NCBI GenBank assembly: GCA_958427145.1
Contig: CAUAAZ010000009.1
Location: 9,741-73,740 of the forward strand
Direction of reading: 5' to 3'
From: an uncultured Collinsella sp.
Lineage (GTDB): Bacteria; Actinomycetota; Coriobacteriia; Coriobacteriales; Coriobacteriaceae
DNA length: 64,000 nt
This document shows, piece by piece, positions 32,906 to 41,547 of the stretch. Position numbers and translations under genes: made by a program. The stretch's first letter is position 1. The number at the start of each line of letters is the position of its first letter. The notes beneath the pieces were generated by a model. The model was not told the DNA's origin and ran no database searches. It worked only from the letters and a program-made list of their open reading frames with translations.

Positions 32906-34300
32906 CTAATTCAAGTTGAGATGGACCAAAAGAGCTTCGCGATCGTTGGGAATGTTGTCTTCGATCACGGCGTCGAGGGCGGAGTTGAGAAGCTGACCCA
33001 GTTCCGGCCCAGGCTTGACTCCGACACGGATCAGGTCGCCGCCGTTGATGGCGAGCATCTTGAGCGTATAGGGCTCCCCTGCCTTCAGCAGCTCGTGCGC
33101 CATCGCGCGCATCTCCTCAATCGTCTCAACGTAATAGAAGCACGATGGGGCCTTGCCAAGCGTGTCAGCACGCTTGAGGTCCATGAGCTCGTCAATCAGG
33201 CGGGCCGTGTCGACGCCCTCACCCGAAAGCGCGCGCATCATATTGAGCAGGCAGGAGCGCTCGGGGCGCAGCGGCTTATCGTGATATTTGATGAGCAGGC
33301 AAACGTCGCGCACCAGGTCGTGCGAGAGTGCCAGGCGATCCATAATGACGCGCGCTTTCTTGGCGCCGAGCTCGGGATGACCGTAGAAGTGTCCGCTGCC
33401 GGCGTGATCGACCGTAAAGCACTCGGGCTTGGAGACATCGTGCAAAAACGCCGCCCACATAAGGCTCGACGATGGCGCGACGCCGTCGCACAGCGCCAGC
33501 TCCCCTGCCACCGTCAGCACACGGGCGATATGCTCGTAGACGTTAAACGCATGGTAGACACTTCGCTGATCAAACCCGCGACCCGCTGCCAACTCGGGCA
33601 CAGCGGCACAGATGAGCTCGGGATAGCGAAGCATCGCGTCTCCCCCATGACCGGTCGAAAGAATGCCCTCGAGCTCAATACCCACACGCTCGCGCGCCAC
33701 GGCATCGAGCAGCGGCGCGCACTCGGCAAGCGCACGCTTAGTCTCGGGCTCAATCATAAAGTCCAGACGGCAGGCAAAGCGCACCGCACGCAGCATGCGC
33801 AGGGCGTCCTCGTTAAAGCGACGCTTGGGATCACCGACGGCACGAATCAGCTTGCGGTCCAGGTCGCCCTGGCCGTCGTAGCGGTCAACCAGGCCGCGCT
33901 CGGGATGCCACGCCATGCCATTGACGGTAAAGTCGCGGCGCGCCAAATCGTCCTCAAGCGAAGCGGCACGCTCCACACTCTGGGGATGACGACCGTCGGT
34001 ATAGAAGCCGTCCAGACGGTAGGTGGTGACCTCAATGCGCTCGCCATCGCAAATAGCCGTGATTCCGCCAAATTTAATGCCCGACTCCACAACCGCGATG
34101 CCGGCGGCCTCGAGCGCCGCTTTGGACTCCTGCCACAGGCCGCTACAGCACATATCAACATCGTGGCTGGGGCGCCCCATCAGGGCGTCGCGCACCCAAC
34201 CGCCTACGTACCAAGCCTCAAGACCGGCTGCTTCGAGCGAACGCAGGACACGCAGGGAGGCATCGGACGGTTGAGTACCGTTGAGCGAAACATTGCACAT
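32906..34300 (-). CDS. cca: CCA-adding tRNA nucleotidyltransferase with HD domain
   Basis: Adds or repairs the 3' CCA of tRNA. The 464 residues carry the class II head WYVGGWVRDALMGRPSHDVDM, RRDFTVNGMAW, KRRFNEDALRMLRAVRFA (the templating helix region), and a C-terminal HD domain with AAFLHDVSKPECF. ATG at 34300 is chosen because AGGAGG lies eight bases before it; the GTG at 34318 overlaps that site. Next to the tRNA genes, but these encode CCA themselves, so the enzyme mainly repairs here. Confidence 0.94.
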   Translation of the reverse strand: MCNVSLNGTQPSDASLRVLRSLEAAGLEAWYVGGWVRDALMGRPSHDVDMCCSGLWQESKAALEAAGIAVVESGIKFGGITAICDGERIEVTTYRLDGFYTDGRHPQSVERAASLEDDLARRDFTVNGMAWHPERGLVDRYDGQGDLDRKLIRAVGDPKRRFNEDALRMLRAVRFACRLDFMIEPETKRALAECAPLLDAVARERVGIELEGILSTGHGGDAMLRYPELICAAVPELAAGRGFDQRSVYHAFNVYEHIARVLTVAGELALCDGVAPSSSLMWAAFLHDVSKPECFTVDHAGSGHFYGHPELGAKKARVIMDRLALSHDLVRDVCLLIKYHDKPLRPERSCLLNMMRALSGEGVDTARLIDELMDLKRADTLGKAPSCFYYVETIEEMRAMAHELLKAGEPYTLKMLAINGGDLIRVGVKPGPELGQLLNSALDAVIEDNIPNDREALLVHLNLN

Positions 34301-34435
34301 GCCTATGGCCTCCTGCACTTTTGAGCGTTAATCGAGGGTTCTCAAGAAGTCTAACAAGAAACGAGAAAGTGCGCACACGCAATCGCGTCATCGATTCGAT
34401 AAAACGAGACAGCGACGCCATATGCGTTCAGTGCA

Positions 34436-34473
34436 CAAAAAAACACCCGCCTCGGAAATCCAAAGCGGGTGTT
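34436..34473 (-). terminator. intrinsic terminator after the first 1-phosphofructokinase gene
   Basis: On the minus strand AACACCCGC and GCGGGTGTT form a 9-bp stem followed by seven T. The region between this and the cca start (34301-34435) holds nothing recognisable. Confidence 0.85.
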
Positions 34474-34495
34474 CGGCAACGAAGTATCGATGCGG

Positions 34496-35428
34496 CTAGC
34501 AGACCTGGCGAACCTCGATGTGCTTCTTATATTCGTCCACCTTGGCAAAATCACCCAAACCAGGGCACTCGACCACGTTGGCGCCAGTGGCCATCGAAAG
34601 GCGCAGGGCGTCCTCGACGCGCTCGGGGGCGTCGTGCCACACGGACAGGAAGGCAGCGAGCGAGGAATCGCCGGCACACACCGTCGACAGCAGCTTGACG
34701 TCGAAGGTGCGGTTAGCAAACCAGATGTGCTTGCCGTTGGAGAAGTACGCACCGGCACCGCCGAGGGTCAGCAGCACGTTCTTGGCGCCCTTGGCATGAA
34801 GCTCAGCCATTGCGCCCTTGACGGACTCATCGTCGCCACCGCTCACCTTAATGCCAAAGATGTCAAGCAGCTCGTCGTCATTGGGCTTGATCAGCAGCGG
34901 CTCCATGGCAATGAGGTCTGCCAGCTGATGGCTCGAGATGTCTAGGACGAACTCGGCCCCCTTGGCCTTGACGCGGCGAAGGACCTCGGCCAGGAAGCCC
35001 TCGGAAGTGTTGGGAGGCAGCGAGCCGCTGATGACCAGGCAGGTCATGTCATCGAGCGAATCGATGAGCTCAAACATCTCCTGCTCGTTGGCCTCGTTGA
35101 TGGCGGCACCGGCGTTGACCATGTTGTACTCCGTGTCGGGGCCGGCATTGAGGAACACGTTGACGCGCGTGATGCCGTCGGTCCACACGGGCTTGACGGG
35201 CACGCCCAGGGCCTCGGCGCCCTTAACGATAAACTCGCCCGAGAAGCCGGCGAAGAAACCCAGGATCGTGGTGTCGACACCGTAGTGGTCAAGCGTAAAC
35301 GAGACATTGAGGCCCTTGCCGTTGGGCGTGTAGACGGCGTTGCGGGTACGCGTGACGGTGTTGGCAGCAAGACCGTCACAGGCGATGTTGTAGTCAATGG
35401 CGGGATTTGCAGTGAGCGTGTAAATCAT
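34496..35428 (-). CDS. fruK: 1-phosphofructokinase (PfkB family), copy 1
   Basis: Phosphorylates fructose 1-phosphate (from the fructose PTS) to the 1,6-bisphosphate. The 310 residues begin MIYTLTANPAIDYNI, typical of FruK/LacC, with NGKGLNVSF, SGSLPPNTSEGFLAEVL, PNDDEL and the catalytic VCAGDSSLAAFL (Asp of the GAGD-type motif). AAAGGA lies before the ATG at 35428. Copy 2 follows upstream with its own terminator between, so the copies are separately transcribed. Tagatose 6-phosphate kinase is the main alternative within the family. Confidence 0.87.
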   Translation of the reverse strand: MIYTLTANPAIDYNIACDGLAANTVTRTRNAVYTPNGKGLNVSFTLDHYGVDTTILGFFAGFSGEFIVKGAEALGVPVKPVWTDGITRVNVFLNAGPDTEYNMVNAGAAINEANEQEMFELIDSLDDMTCLVISGSLPPNTSEGFLAEVLRRVKAKGAEFVLDISSHQLADLIAMEPLLIKPNDDELLDIFGIKVSGGDDESVKGAMAELHAKGAKNVLLTLGGAGAYFSNGKHIWFANRTFDVKLLSTVCAGDSSLAAFLSVWHDAPERVEDALRLSMATGANVVECPGLGDFAKVDEYKKHIEVRQVC

Positions 35429-35555
35429 GAATGTTCCTTTCACGAAGCAACGTGTTAATGAAAGTGTATTCCACGCATCGGTAAAAGGCTAGGGCAACTC
35501 GGTGAACGGTGTGGAAGCGATGAAGTACGGCGGGACACCTCTCCCCCGTGGCGGA

Positions 35556-35590
35556 ACAAAAAGGCGCCCCGGCCGAAACCGGGGCGCCGC
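35556..35590 (-). terminator. intrinsic terminator after the second 1-phosphofructokinase gene
   Basis: On the minus strand GGCGCCCCGG-TTTCGG-CCGGGGCGCC followed by TTTTTG, 27 bases past the stop codon. Confidence 0.92.
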
Positions 35591-35616
35591 ATGCGCACGA
35601 ATATGTCGCGTTTCGA

Positions 35617-36549
35617 TTACTGACGATCGAGCTTGCGGACGGCAACGCGCTTGCTGTACTCGTCGACGTGACCGAAGTCGCCGATGCCGACGGACTCGGC
35701 AACGTTGGCGCCGGTGGCCATAGCGAGCTTCATGGCCTCCTCGACGTTGTCGCGATCCCTGTACCACTTGTGCAGGAACGCAGCGAGGGTGCAGTCGCCG
35801 GCGCAGACAGAAGAAACCAGCTTGATGTTGAACTCACGCTTGGCGTACCAGATGTCCTCGCCGTTGGAGAAGTAAGCGTCGCCGCGGCTACCACGGGTGA
35901 GCAGCACGTTCTGAACGCCGGCGTCGTGAGCCATCTTCATGGCAACGCGGACCTCGTCGTCGGTGTCGACCGGCACGCCGAAGATAGCCTTCATCTCGTG
36001 ATGGTTCGGCTTGATGAGCAGCGGCTTCTTGTGAGCGAGCTCCTTGAGCTTATCGGAGGACAGGTCCAGGACGACGTCGGCGCCACGGGCCTGAGCGTGC
36101 TCCATGACCTTAGCCAGGAAGTCAGGCGTAGCTTTGGGAGGCACGGAGCCGGAAACGATCAGGCACTCGAGATCGCCCGCGGTGTCCAGGATGTTGTAGA
36201 GCTCCTCCTGGTGCTGCGGCGTAATAGGAGCACCGGGGTTGAGGATGCCGTACTCGTGCTGGCCATCGTTGACGTAGGTGTTGATGCGCGTGATACCGTC
36301 GGTCCAGACCGGGCGGCAGAGGCAACCCAGGTTCATGACCTCCTCGACGATGAACTTGCCCGTGAAGCCGGCGAAGAAGCCGAGCGCGACGGTGTCGACG
36401 CCCATCTTCTTAAAGGCGAAGGACACGTCGAGGCCCTTGCCGTTAGCCGTGTAGCTGGCCGAGCCGGTGCGGACGTTCTCGTCGGGCTCGAGCGGAGAGC
36501 TCGAAACCGTCATGTCGACAGCCGGGTTAGCGGTTAGCGTGTAGAACAT
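35617..36549 (-). CDS. 1-phosphofructokinase (PfkB family), copy 2
   Basis: Paralogue of the gene at 34496 with the same length (310) and motif order: MFYTLTANPAVDMTV, NGKGLDVSFAFKKMG, SGSVPPKATPDFLAKVM, KPNHHEM and VCAGDCTLAAFL. The two differ at many positions, so this is an old duplication. It lies directly downstream of enzyme I, with a hairpin between. Both may act on fructose 1-phosphate or one on another ketose phosphate; the sequence does not decide. Confidence 0.85.
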   Translation of the reverse strand: MFYTLTANPAVDMTVSSSPLEPDENVRTGSASYTANGKGLDVSFAFKKMGVDTVALGFFAGFTGKFIVEEVMNLGCLCRPVWTDGITRINTYVNDGQHEYGILNPGAPITPQHQEELYNILDTAGDLECLIVSGSVPPKATPDFLAKVMEHAQARGADVVLDLSSDKLKELAHKKPLLIKPNHHEMKAIFGVPVDTDDEVRVAMKMAHDAGVQNVLLTRGSRGDAYFSNGEDIWYAKREFNIKLVSSVCAGDCTLAAFLHKWYRDRDNVEEAMKLAMATGANVAESVGIGDFGHVDEYSKRVAVRKLDRQ

Positions 36550-36576
36550 TTACAGTACCCCCTGTATATGTGAGGG

Positions 36577-36606
36577 CCGCGTGGCCGGCCCATTCCAACC
36601 ACGCGG
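36577..36606 (-). terminator. hairpin between ptsI and the second 1-phosphofructokinase gene
   Basis: CCGCGTGG and CCACGCGG form an 8-bp stem without T-run; perhaps attenuating read-through from ptsI. Confidence 0.4.
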
Positions 36607-36623
36607 TTACCTCTGATACCAAA

Positions 36624-38327
36624 TTAGCGAGCTGCGGACTCGAGCAGTGCCTTGACCTCGGCGGCGGTGTTGCAGGCGAGTGCCTTCTCGGCGAGCTCGT
36701 CGCACTCGGCCTTGGTCCACTGGCTGATAGTCTTGCGGGCGCGCAGGATCGACGGAGCGCTCATCGAGAACTCCTCCAGGCCCCAGCTGATCAGCAGCGG
36801 CTCGAGCAGCGGATCGGCAGCGGCCTCGCCGCACATACCGACCATGATGCCGGCCTTCACGCCGCTCTCGATGATGTTCTTGAGCGAGCGGAGCACGGCG
36901 GGATAGTAAACCTGGTACAGGTTGGAGATGGTGTCGTTACCACGGTCGGCGCACATGGTGTAGCCGATCAGGTCGTTGGAGCCGATGGAGAAGAAGTCGG
37001 CGACCTCGGCAAGACGGTCTGCGAGCAGCGAGGCGGCAGGCGTCTCGACCATGATGCCGACCTCGATGTTCTCGTTGAACTTGCGCCCCTCTTCGGTCAG
37101 CTCGGCCTTGCACTGCTCGACGAGCTCCTTGACAGCCAAGACCTCCTCGACGCAGGTGACGAGCGGGATCATGATCTTGACGTCACCGAAGGCGCTAGCG
37201 CGCAGCAGAGCGCGGAGCTGGACCTTGTACTGGTCGGGATTGGCCAAGCAGTAACGCACGGCGCGGAAGCCCATGAAGGGGTTGTCTTCCTTGACCATAT
37301 GCAGATACGGAATCTCCTTGTCGCCACCCACATCGAGCGTGCGGATGATGACCGGAGCACCCTTGAGCGCGCTGGCGACCTTACGGTAGGCGTTGAACTG
37401 CTCCTCCTCGGAAGGAAGCTCAGCAGAGTCCATGAACAGGAACTCGGAGCGGAACAGACCGATAGCCTCGGCGTCGTGATCGAGCGCGTTGGGCACGTCA
37501 TCGGGGTTACCGATGTTGCAGGCGATGATCTTCTTGATGCCATCAGCAGTCACGGACGGCTTGCCACGGAAGGCCTCGAGGGCTGCCTTCTCGGCAGCGA
37601 AGGCCTCGGCCTTGGCGGTGTAGGCAGCGAGCGTCTCCTCGTCGGGATCGGCCTCAACGATACCCTTGCCACCGTCGACGACAACGGTCATACCGTTGCG
37701 CAGCGCGGTGCAGCTGTTGGAAACCGAAAGGACAGCCGGGATCTCGAGGGCGCGCGCAATGATCGCGGAGTGCGACGTGCGGCCACCGGTCTCGGTGACG
37801 ATACCGGCAACGTGGGCCTTATCGATCGTGGCGGTCATAGACGGCGTGAGGTCGTGCACGACAACGACGGTGTTCTCGGGCAGGACGGAGAGGTCGACGA
37901 CCTCCTTGCCCAGCAGCTCGGCCAGAATACCGGTGCGGATGTCGGCGATGTCGGCCGCGCGCAGACGGAACATCTCGTCGTCCATGGACAGGAACATGTT
38001 CTCGAACATGGTCGAGGTGTCCATGAGCGCCTGCTCGGCGCAGGTGCCGCCGTCAATGGCGGCGTTGATGGCGTCAGTCATGCCCGGGTCCTGAGCCAGG
38101 ACAATGTGTCCGCTCATGATCTCGGCCTCGGCCTCGCCCACCGTCTCCTTCATGTGGTCGGCCTGAGCCTGGGTCTTCTCGCAGAAGACCGAAAGAGCGG
38201 ACTGATAGCGCTCCTTCTCTGCTGCCGAATCAGCAACCTCGTGCGGCTCAAATGTCAAGTCGGGATCGACGGCGACCATGACGGTGCCGATACCGATGCC
38301 CTCGGAAGCGTTGACTCCCTGATACAT
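36624..38327 (-). CDS. ptsI: PTS enzyme I (PEP-protein phosphotransferase)
   Basis: Takes phosphate from PEP and passes it to HPr. The 567 residues include the start GVNASEGIGIG, the active-site His in TETGGRTSHSAIIARALEIP (about residue 188), the PEP-binding GLFRSEFLFMD, RTLDVGGDKEIPY, FRAVRYCL, GIMVETPAA and SIGSNDLIGYTMCADRGN, and C-terminal GMCGEAAADP. ATG at 38327 is six bases after AGAGGA; another ATG two codons earlier is possible. It lies downstream of ptsH beyond a terminator. Confidence 0.96.
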   Translation of the reverse strand: MYQGVNASEGIGIGTVMVAVDPDLTFEPHEVADSAAEKERYQSALSVFCEKTQAQADHMKETVGEAEAEIMSGHIVLAQDPGMTDAINAAIDGGTCAEQALMDTSTMFENMFLSMDDEMFRLRAADIADIRTGILAELLGKEVVDLSVLPENTVVVVHDLTPSMTATIDKAHVAGIVTETGGRTSHSAIIARALEIPAVLSVSNSCTALRNGMTVVVDGGKGIVEADPDEETLAAYTAKAEAFAAEKAALEAFRGKPSVTADGIKKIIACNIGNPDDVPNALDHDAEAIGLFRSEFLFMDSAELPSEEEQFNAYRKVASALKGAPVIIRTLDVGGDKEIPYLHMVKEDNPFMGFRAVRYCLANPDQYKVQLRALLRASAFGDVKIMIPLVTCVEEVLAVKELVEQCKAELTEEGRKFNENIEVGIMVETPAASLLADRLAEVADFFSIGSNDLIGYTMCADRGNDTISNLYQVYYPAVLRSLKNIIESGVKAGIMVGMCGEAAADPLLEPLLISWGLEEFSMSAPSILRARKTISQWTKAECDELAEKALACNTAAEVKALLESAAR

Positions 38328-38385
38328 TCCCATTCCTCTCTCCGTGTCATGTGATAAAGCGTTTTGCCATATCCATGACAAAAGA

Positions 38386-38415
38386 GCGCAGCTACCTTAC
38401 AACAGGTCACTGCGC
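38386..38415 (-). terminator. intrinsic terminator between ptsH and ptsI
   Basis: GCGCAG..ACCT pairs with AGGT..CTGCGC on the minus strand, followed by TCTTTT. It would lower ptsI relative to ptsH if both share a promoter. Confidence 0.75.
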
Positions 38416-38460
38416 CCCCAAATATGAACTTAGTTGTTCAACATGCGACCCGTTTGAGTT

Positions 38461-38724
38461 CTACTCGCCAAGACCGCTCTTGATGAGCTCGATGGCAGCA
38501 GCCAGAGCCTCGGCCTCGTCAGCGCCGTCGCACTTGACCTCGACCTCGGTACCGCAGGGGATACCAGCAGCCATGAGGGCCATCGGGGACTTGCCGTTGA
38601 CCTCCTTCTCGGGGGTGACGACCGTCACGTCACAGGCGTACTTGCCCATGGTGGAGGCGAACAGACCAGCCGGACGCATGTGCAGACCCTGAGGATTAAC
38701 GAGGGTAGCCTTCTCAGAAACCAT
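38461..38724 (-). CDS. ptsH: HPr phosphocarrier protein
   Basis: 87 residues. Carries phosphate from enzyme I to sugar EIIA domains. Active-site His in NPQGLHMRPAGL (His 15 position), and the regulatory Ser region GKSPMALMAAGI, where HPr kinase acts in Gram-positives. AAGGAG precedes the ATG at 38724. HprK is not in the window. Confidence 0.96.
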   Translation of the reverse strand: MVSEKATLVNPQGLHMRPAGLFASTMGKYACDVTVVTPEKEVNGKSPMALMAAGIPCGTEVEVKCDGADEAEALAAAIELIKSGLGE

Positions 38725-38861
38725 AATTGACTCCTTTTTGTGTTTAACCCCTGTCATGCATGTGGCAGGAGTCAGATTCACGACGTTGTTTATATTAACT
38801 CACATCAAACGGTTTTTCATTGTGTTTCAGACGAATTATTGGACAGATGTGTTTGTCGTCC

Positions 38862-39013
38862 GCTTGCTCGCCCACAGAGGGCCGGGCGCGGCCTGTGAGA
38901 TTTCCTGCTCTACAGTCCTGCTCGCACGAAGAGCACATTAAGTGCTCTTCGGCTCGTGCGGAACTCGCGATAAATCTCACAGGCCGCGCACGGGCCCCTG
39001 TGGGCGAGCAAGC
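38862..39013. repeat. long imperfect palindrome of about 150 nt
   Basis: Outer arms GCTTGCTCGCCCACAG and CTGTGGGCGAGCAAGC are exact complements. Further in, GCGGCCTGTGAGATTT faces AAATCTCACAGGCCGC, and the centre is CGAAGAGCAC-ATTAA-GTGCTCTTCG. The centre of symmetry is near 38938. It lies in the gap of about 550 bases between ptsH and fruA, which otherwise contains only a dispersed repeat and a terminator. No open frame is credible. Confidence 0.85.
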
Positions 39014-39118
39014 TGCGGAAACCCAGTCGGTCCAAAGTAATGTCGGCTGAAAGGAATTCTGGCTGATGATCTGTTCGCGACAAAGACTCGATAGGCAGTT
39101 CCCTCTATGCCCTTTTGT

Positions 39119-39187
39119 AAGTTGCGGTGAAATAGGGACTGAATTTGGGGTTGAATCGTTTAAACAGCCCCTATTTCACCGCAACTT
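39119..39187. repeat. Palindromic dispersed repeat, copy D
   Basis: Arms AAGTTGCGGTGAAATAGGG and CCCTATTTCACCGCAACTT are exact complements over 19 bases, with 31 bases between. This is the most perfect copy of the family in the window. Confidence 0.9.
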
Positions 39188-39195
39188 ATGGGAGG

Positions 39196-39238
39196 GATAG
39201 AAAAAGGCGGGGGCTCCTGGTGGAGTCCTCGCCTTTTG
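39196..39238 (-). terminator. intrinsic terminator after fruA
   Basis: On the minus strand GGCGAGGACTCC-ACC-AGGAGCCCCCGCC then TTTTT, 33 bases past the fruA stop. Confidence 0.8.
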
Positions 39239-39271
39239 TACAGAGGGCGATGTTATTCGCGTACCGTGGAA

Positions 39272-41275
39272 TTAGACCAAGCGGGCGTTGATCGTCTTGG
39301 CGATCTCGGCGGCGTCGGTGGAACCCTTGACGGTGGCACGGAAGTCCTCGTCCATGAGCGCCTCGGCGACCTTGGACAGGATCTTGAGGTGCGTGGTGCC
39401 GGCCTGTGCACCGGGGATGAGCAGGGCAATAGCCACGTTGACGGGAGCGCCGTCCATGGTGTCCCAACCGGTCACACCGGACTCGTCCTTGACGACGATG
39501 ACGGCAGCCTCGGTAATGGCGTCGGACTTGGCATGCGGGATGGCGAAGCCCTCCATCATGCCCGTGGTGCCCTCGGCCTCGCGGGCCAGGAAGGCGTTCA
39601 TCACGGCGTCGGCGTCGCTGGCGATACCGGCCTTGACAGCCTGGTTGGAAACGAAGCTCAGAGCCTCGTCACGAGAAGCGAAGTCCTCGGCGACAAAGAC
39701 ATTCTCGACCTTCACGAAGTCGGCAGCCTCGGCCTTGGGGGCCTCGACGGCAGCGGCCTTGGGAGCCTCAACCGGCTTGGCTGCAGGAGCGGCCTTCTGA
39801 TTCTTCTCGAAGTCGTACTTCTTGAAGGCCACGAACAGGATGCCACCGACCACAGCGCCGATGAGGATAGCGAGGACCCAAAGCGGACCGTTCTCGACAA
39901 CGGGCAGGACCAGGAAGCCACCGTGAGGCGCCGGATCGTGAACGTTGAACATAATGGTCAGGATCGAAGCGATAGAGGAACCGAACATCATGATGGGCAT
40001 GACGGGCCAGATGTTCTTGGTCATGAACGGAATGGCGCCCTCGGTGATGTGGGTGCAACCAAGGATGAGGTTGACGACACCGGCGTCGTGATCCTCCTGG
40101 CTGAAGTACTTCTTGCCGACAACGACGGCAAAGGTGGTGATCAGCGGCGGAACGATGCAGGCGGCGGAGACGGCAGCCATGAAGTTGGTGCCGAAGTTGT
40201 AGGTATCGGTGCCAACACCAGCAGCCAGAGCCTCGGTGAGCATAGCGGTACCGGTGACATAAGCAGCCTTGTTGACCGGGCCGCCCATGTCAAAGGCGCA
40301 CATGCAGCCAATGGCAAGACCCAGGACAACGGCGCCAGAGGCGGACAGGCCCTTGAGGAAGTCCATCATGGCGGTGTTGATGGCAGCCATGGGGCCGGAA
40401 ATGCCGAGCATGACCAGGCCGACGATAGCCGTCGAGAACAGCGGGTACAGGAAGATAGCCTTGAGGCCGTCCAGGTTCTTGGGCAGACCGGCAAAGACCT
40501 TCTCGAGCAGCAGGATGACATAGCCGGCGAGGAAGCCACCGACGATGCCGCCCAGGAAGCCGAAGCCCACGCCGGCGCCACCGGCGTCGATCATGCCAGT
40601 CTCGGCGTTAACAGGCAGGCCCTGGATGGCGATCATACCGGCAACAAAACCGGGGACGAGCGCCGGGCGCTTGCCGATGGACTCGGCAATATAGGCGGAA
40701 AGCACCGGAACCATGAGGTTCATGGCGATGCCGCCGATGATCTTGAGCATCGCAGCAAAGCTGTTGTAGTCAGACGCCGTCGAATCGAAGGACGTAATGC
40801 CCCACAGGAACGAAACGGCGGTCAGAACACCACCGGCAACAACGAAGACCAGCATATGGCTGACGCCGTTCATGAGGTGCTTGTAGATGACGTGGCCGAT
40901 GGACTCCTTCTCCTCGACCTCATCCTCGACATCGGCAGCGGCTGCAACCGTGCTGTCGCCCTTGGCGGCGAGCGCGCGGTCAATCAGCTTACCGGCGGCC
41001 TCAGCGGACAGGGCCTTGGAAACACCAACGGAAACCATGGGCTTACCGGCGAAACGCTCAGCCTGGACATCCTTGTCGGCTGCGACGACGACGGCCTTGG
41101 CACCAGCGATCTCACTCTTGGTGAGCTCGTTCTCGACACCGACCTGGCCATGAGTCTCGACCTTAATGGTCAGACCGCGCTCGGCAGCTGCCTTCTCCAG
41201 CGCCTCCTTCGCCATGAAGGTGTGCGCAATGCCGGTCGGGCAACCGGTCGCGGCGATGATGTCAAACTTAGCCAT
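39272..41275 (-). CDS. fruA: PTS fructose transporter EIIBCA
   Basis: Imports and phosphorylates fructose to fructose 1-phosphate. The 667 residues hold EIIB (1-110; phosphorylated Cys in IIAATGCPTGIAHTFMA), EIIC (about 130-480, about ten helices, with FDMGGPVNKAAY and LGCTHITEGAIPF), an Ala/Pro/Glu-rich linker (about 490-525) and EIIA (about 530-667; phosphorylated His in EGFAIPHAKSDAI). Order B-C-A is seen in several Gram-positive fructose systems. GAAGGAGG precedes the ATG at 41275. It is divergent from the RpiR regulator, and both 1-phosphofructokinases nearby would use its product. Confidence 0.94.
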   Translation of the reverse strand: MAKFDIIAATGCPTGIAHTFMAKEALEKAAAERGLTIKVETHGQVGVENELTKSEIAGAKAVVVAADKDVQAERFAGKPMVSVGVSKALSAEAAGKLIDRALAAKGDSTVAAAADVEDEVEEKESIGHVIYKHLMNGVSHMLVFVVAGGVLTAVSFLWGITSFDSTASDYNSFAAMLKIIGGIAMNLMVPVLSAYIAESIGKRPALVPGFVAGMIAIQGLPVNAETGMIDAGGAGVGFGFLGGIVGGFLAGYVILLLEKVFAGLPKNLDGLKAIFLYPLFSTAIVGLVMLGISGPMAAINTAMMDFLKGLSASGAVVLGLAIGCMCAFDMGGPVNKAAYVTGTAMLTEALAAGVGTDTYNFGTNFMAAVSAACIVPPLITTFAVVVGKKYFSQEDHDAGVVNLILGCTHITEGAIPFMTKNIWPVMPIMMFGSSIASILTIMFNVHDPAPHGGFLVLPVVENGPLWVLAILIGAVVGGILFVAFKKYDFEKNQKAAPAAKPVEAPKAAAVEAPKAEAADFVKVENVFVAEDFASRDEALSFVSNQAVKAGIASDADAVMNAFLAREAEGTTGMMEGFAIPHAKSDAITEAAVIVVKDESGVTGWDTMDGAPVNVAIALLIPGAQAGTTHLKILSKVAEALMDEDFRATVKGSTDAAEIAKTINARLV

Positions 41276-41402
41276 GTGTCCCTCCTTCTTGAGTACAGCG
41301 CCCGCGGGCGCTCCCCTACACGCGCTTCGATGCGCGTTTTTCCACATTTAAAAGATACCAACCTACCGTCAGTGTGAGAAGAGACAAGACGCAATTCTCC
41401 GG

Positions 41403-41446
41403 TGAAAGGTTCTTTCATAACCGTAAACGGTAAGTGAAAGTTTACC
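41403..41446. promoter_or_regulatory. candidate RpiR operators between fruA and rpiR
   Basis: Two inverted repeats are adjacent: TGAAAGGTTCTTTCA (41403-41417) and GTAAAC-N11-GTTTAC (41423-41445). TGAAA also recurs at about 41435, 41456 and 41482. A TATACT at 41494-41499 can be the rpiR -10. Confidence 0.5.
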
Positions 41447-41547
41447 ATCAACACTTGAAACGGCAAGGTGTATCTTGTAATTGAAAATGCCCGTATACTA
41501 TGGCATTGCAAATCAAGCTAGATTTTCATGCCAACCAGGAGCCATCC

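Noticed and set aside
39188..41377. Plus-strand open frame of 729 residues opposite fruA
   Set aside because: It is the antisense of the fructose PTS gene; its Gly/Asp/His-rich sequence has no domain, and fruA has a ribosome site and complete motifs. Similar antisense frames opposite ptsI, alaS, cca and pepP are rejected for the same reason.
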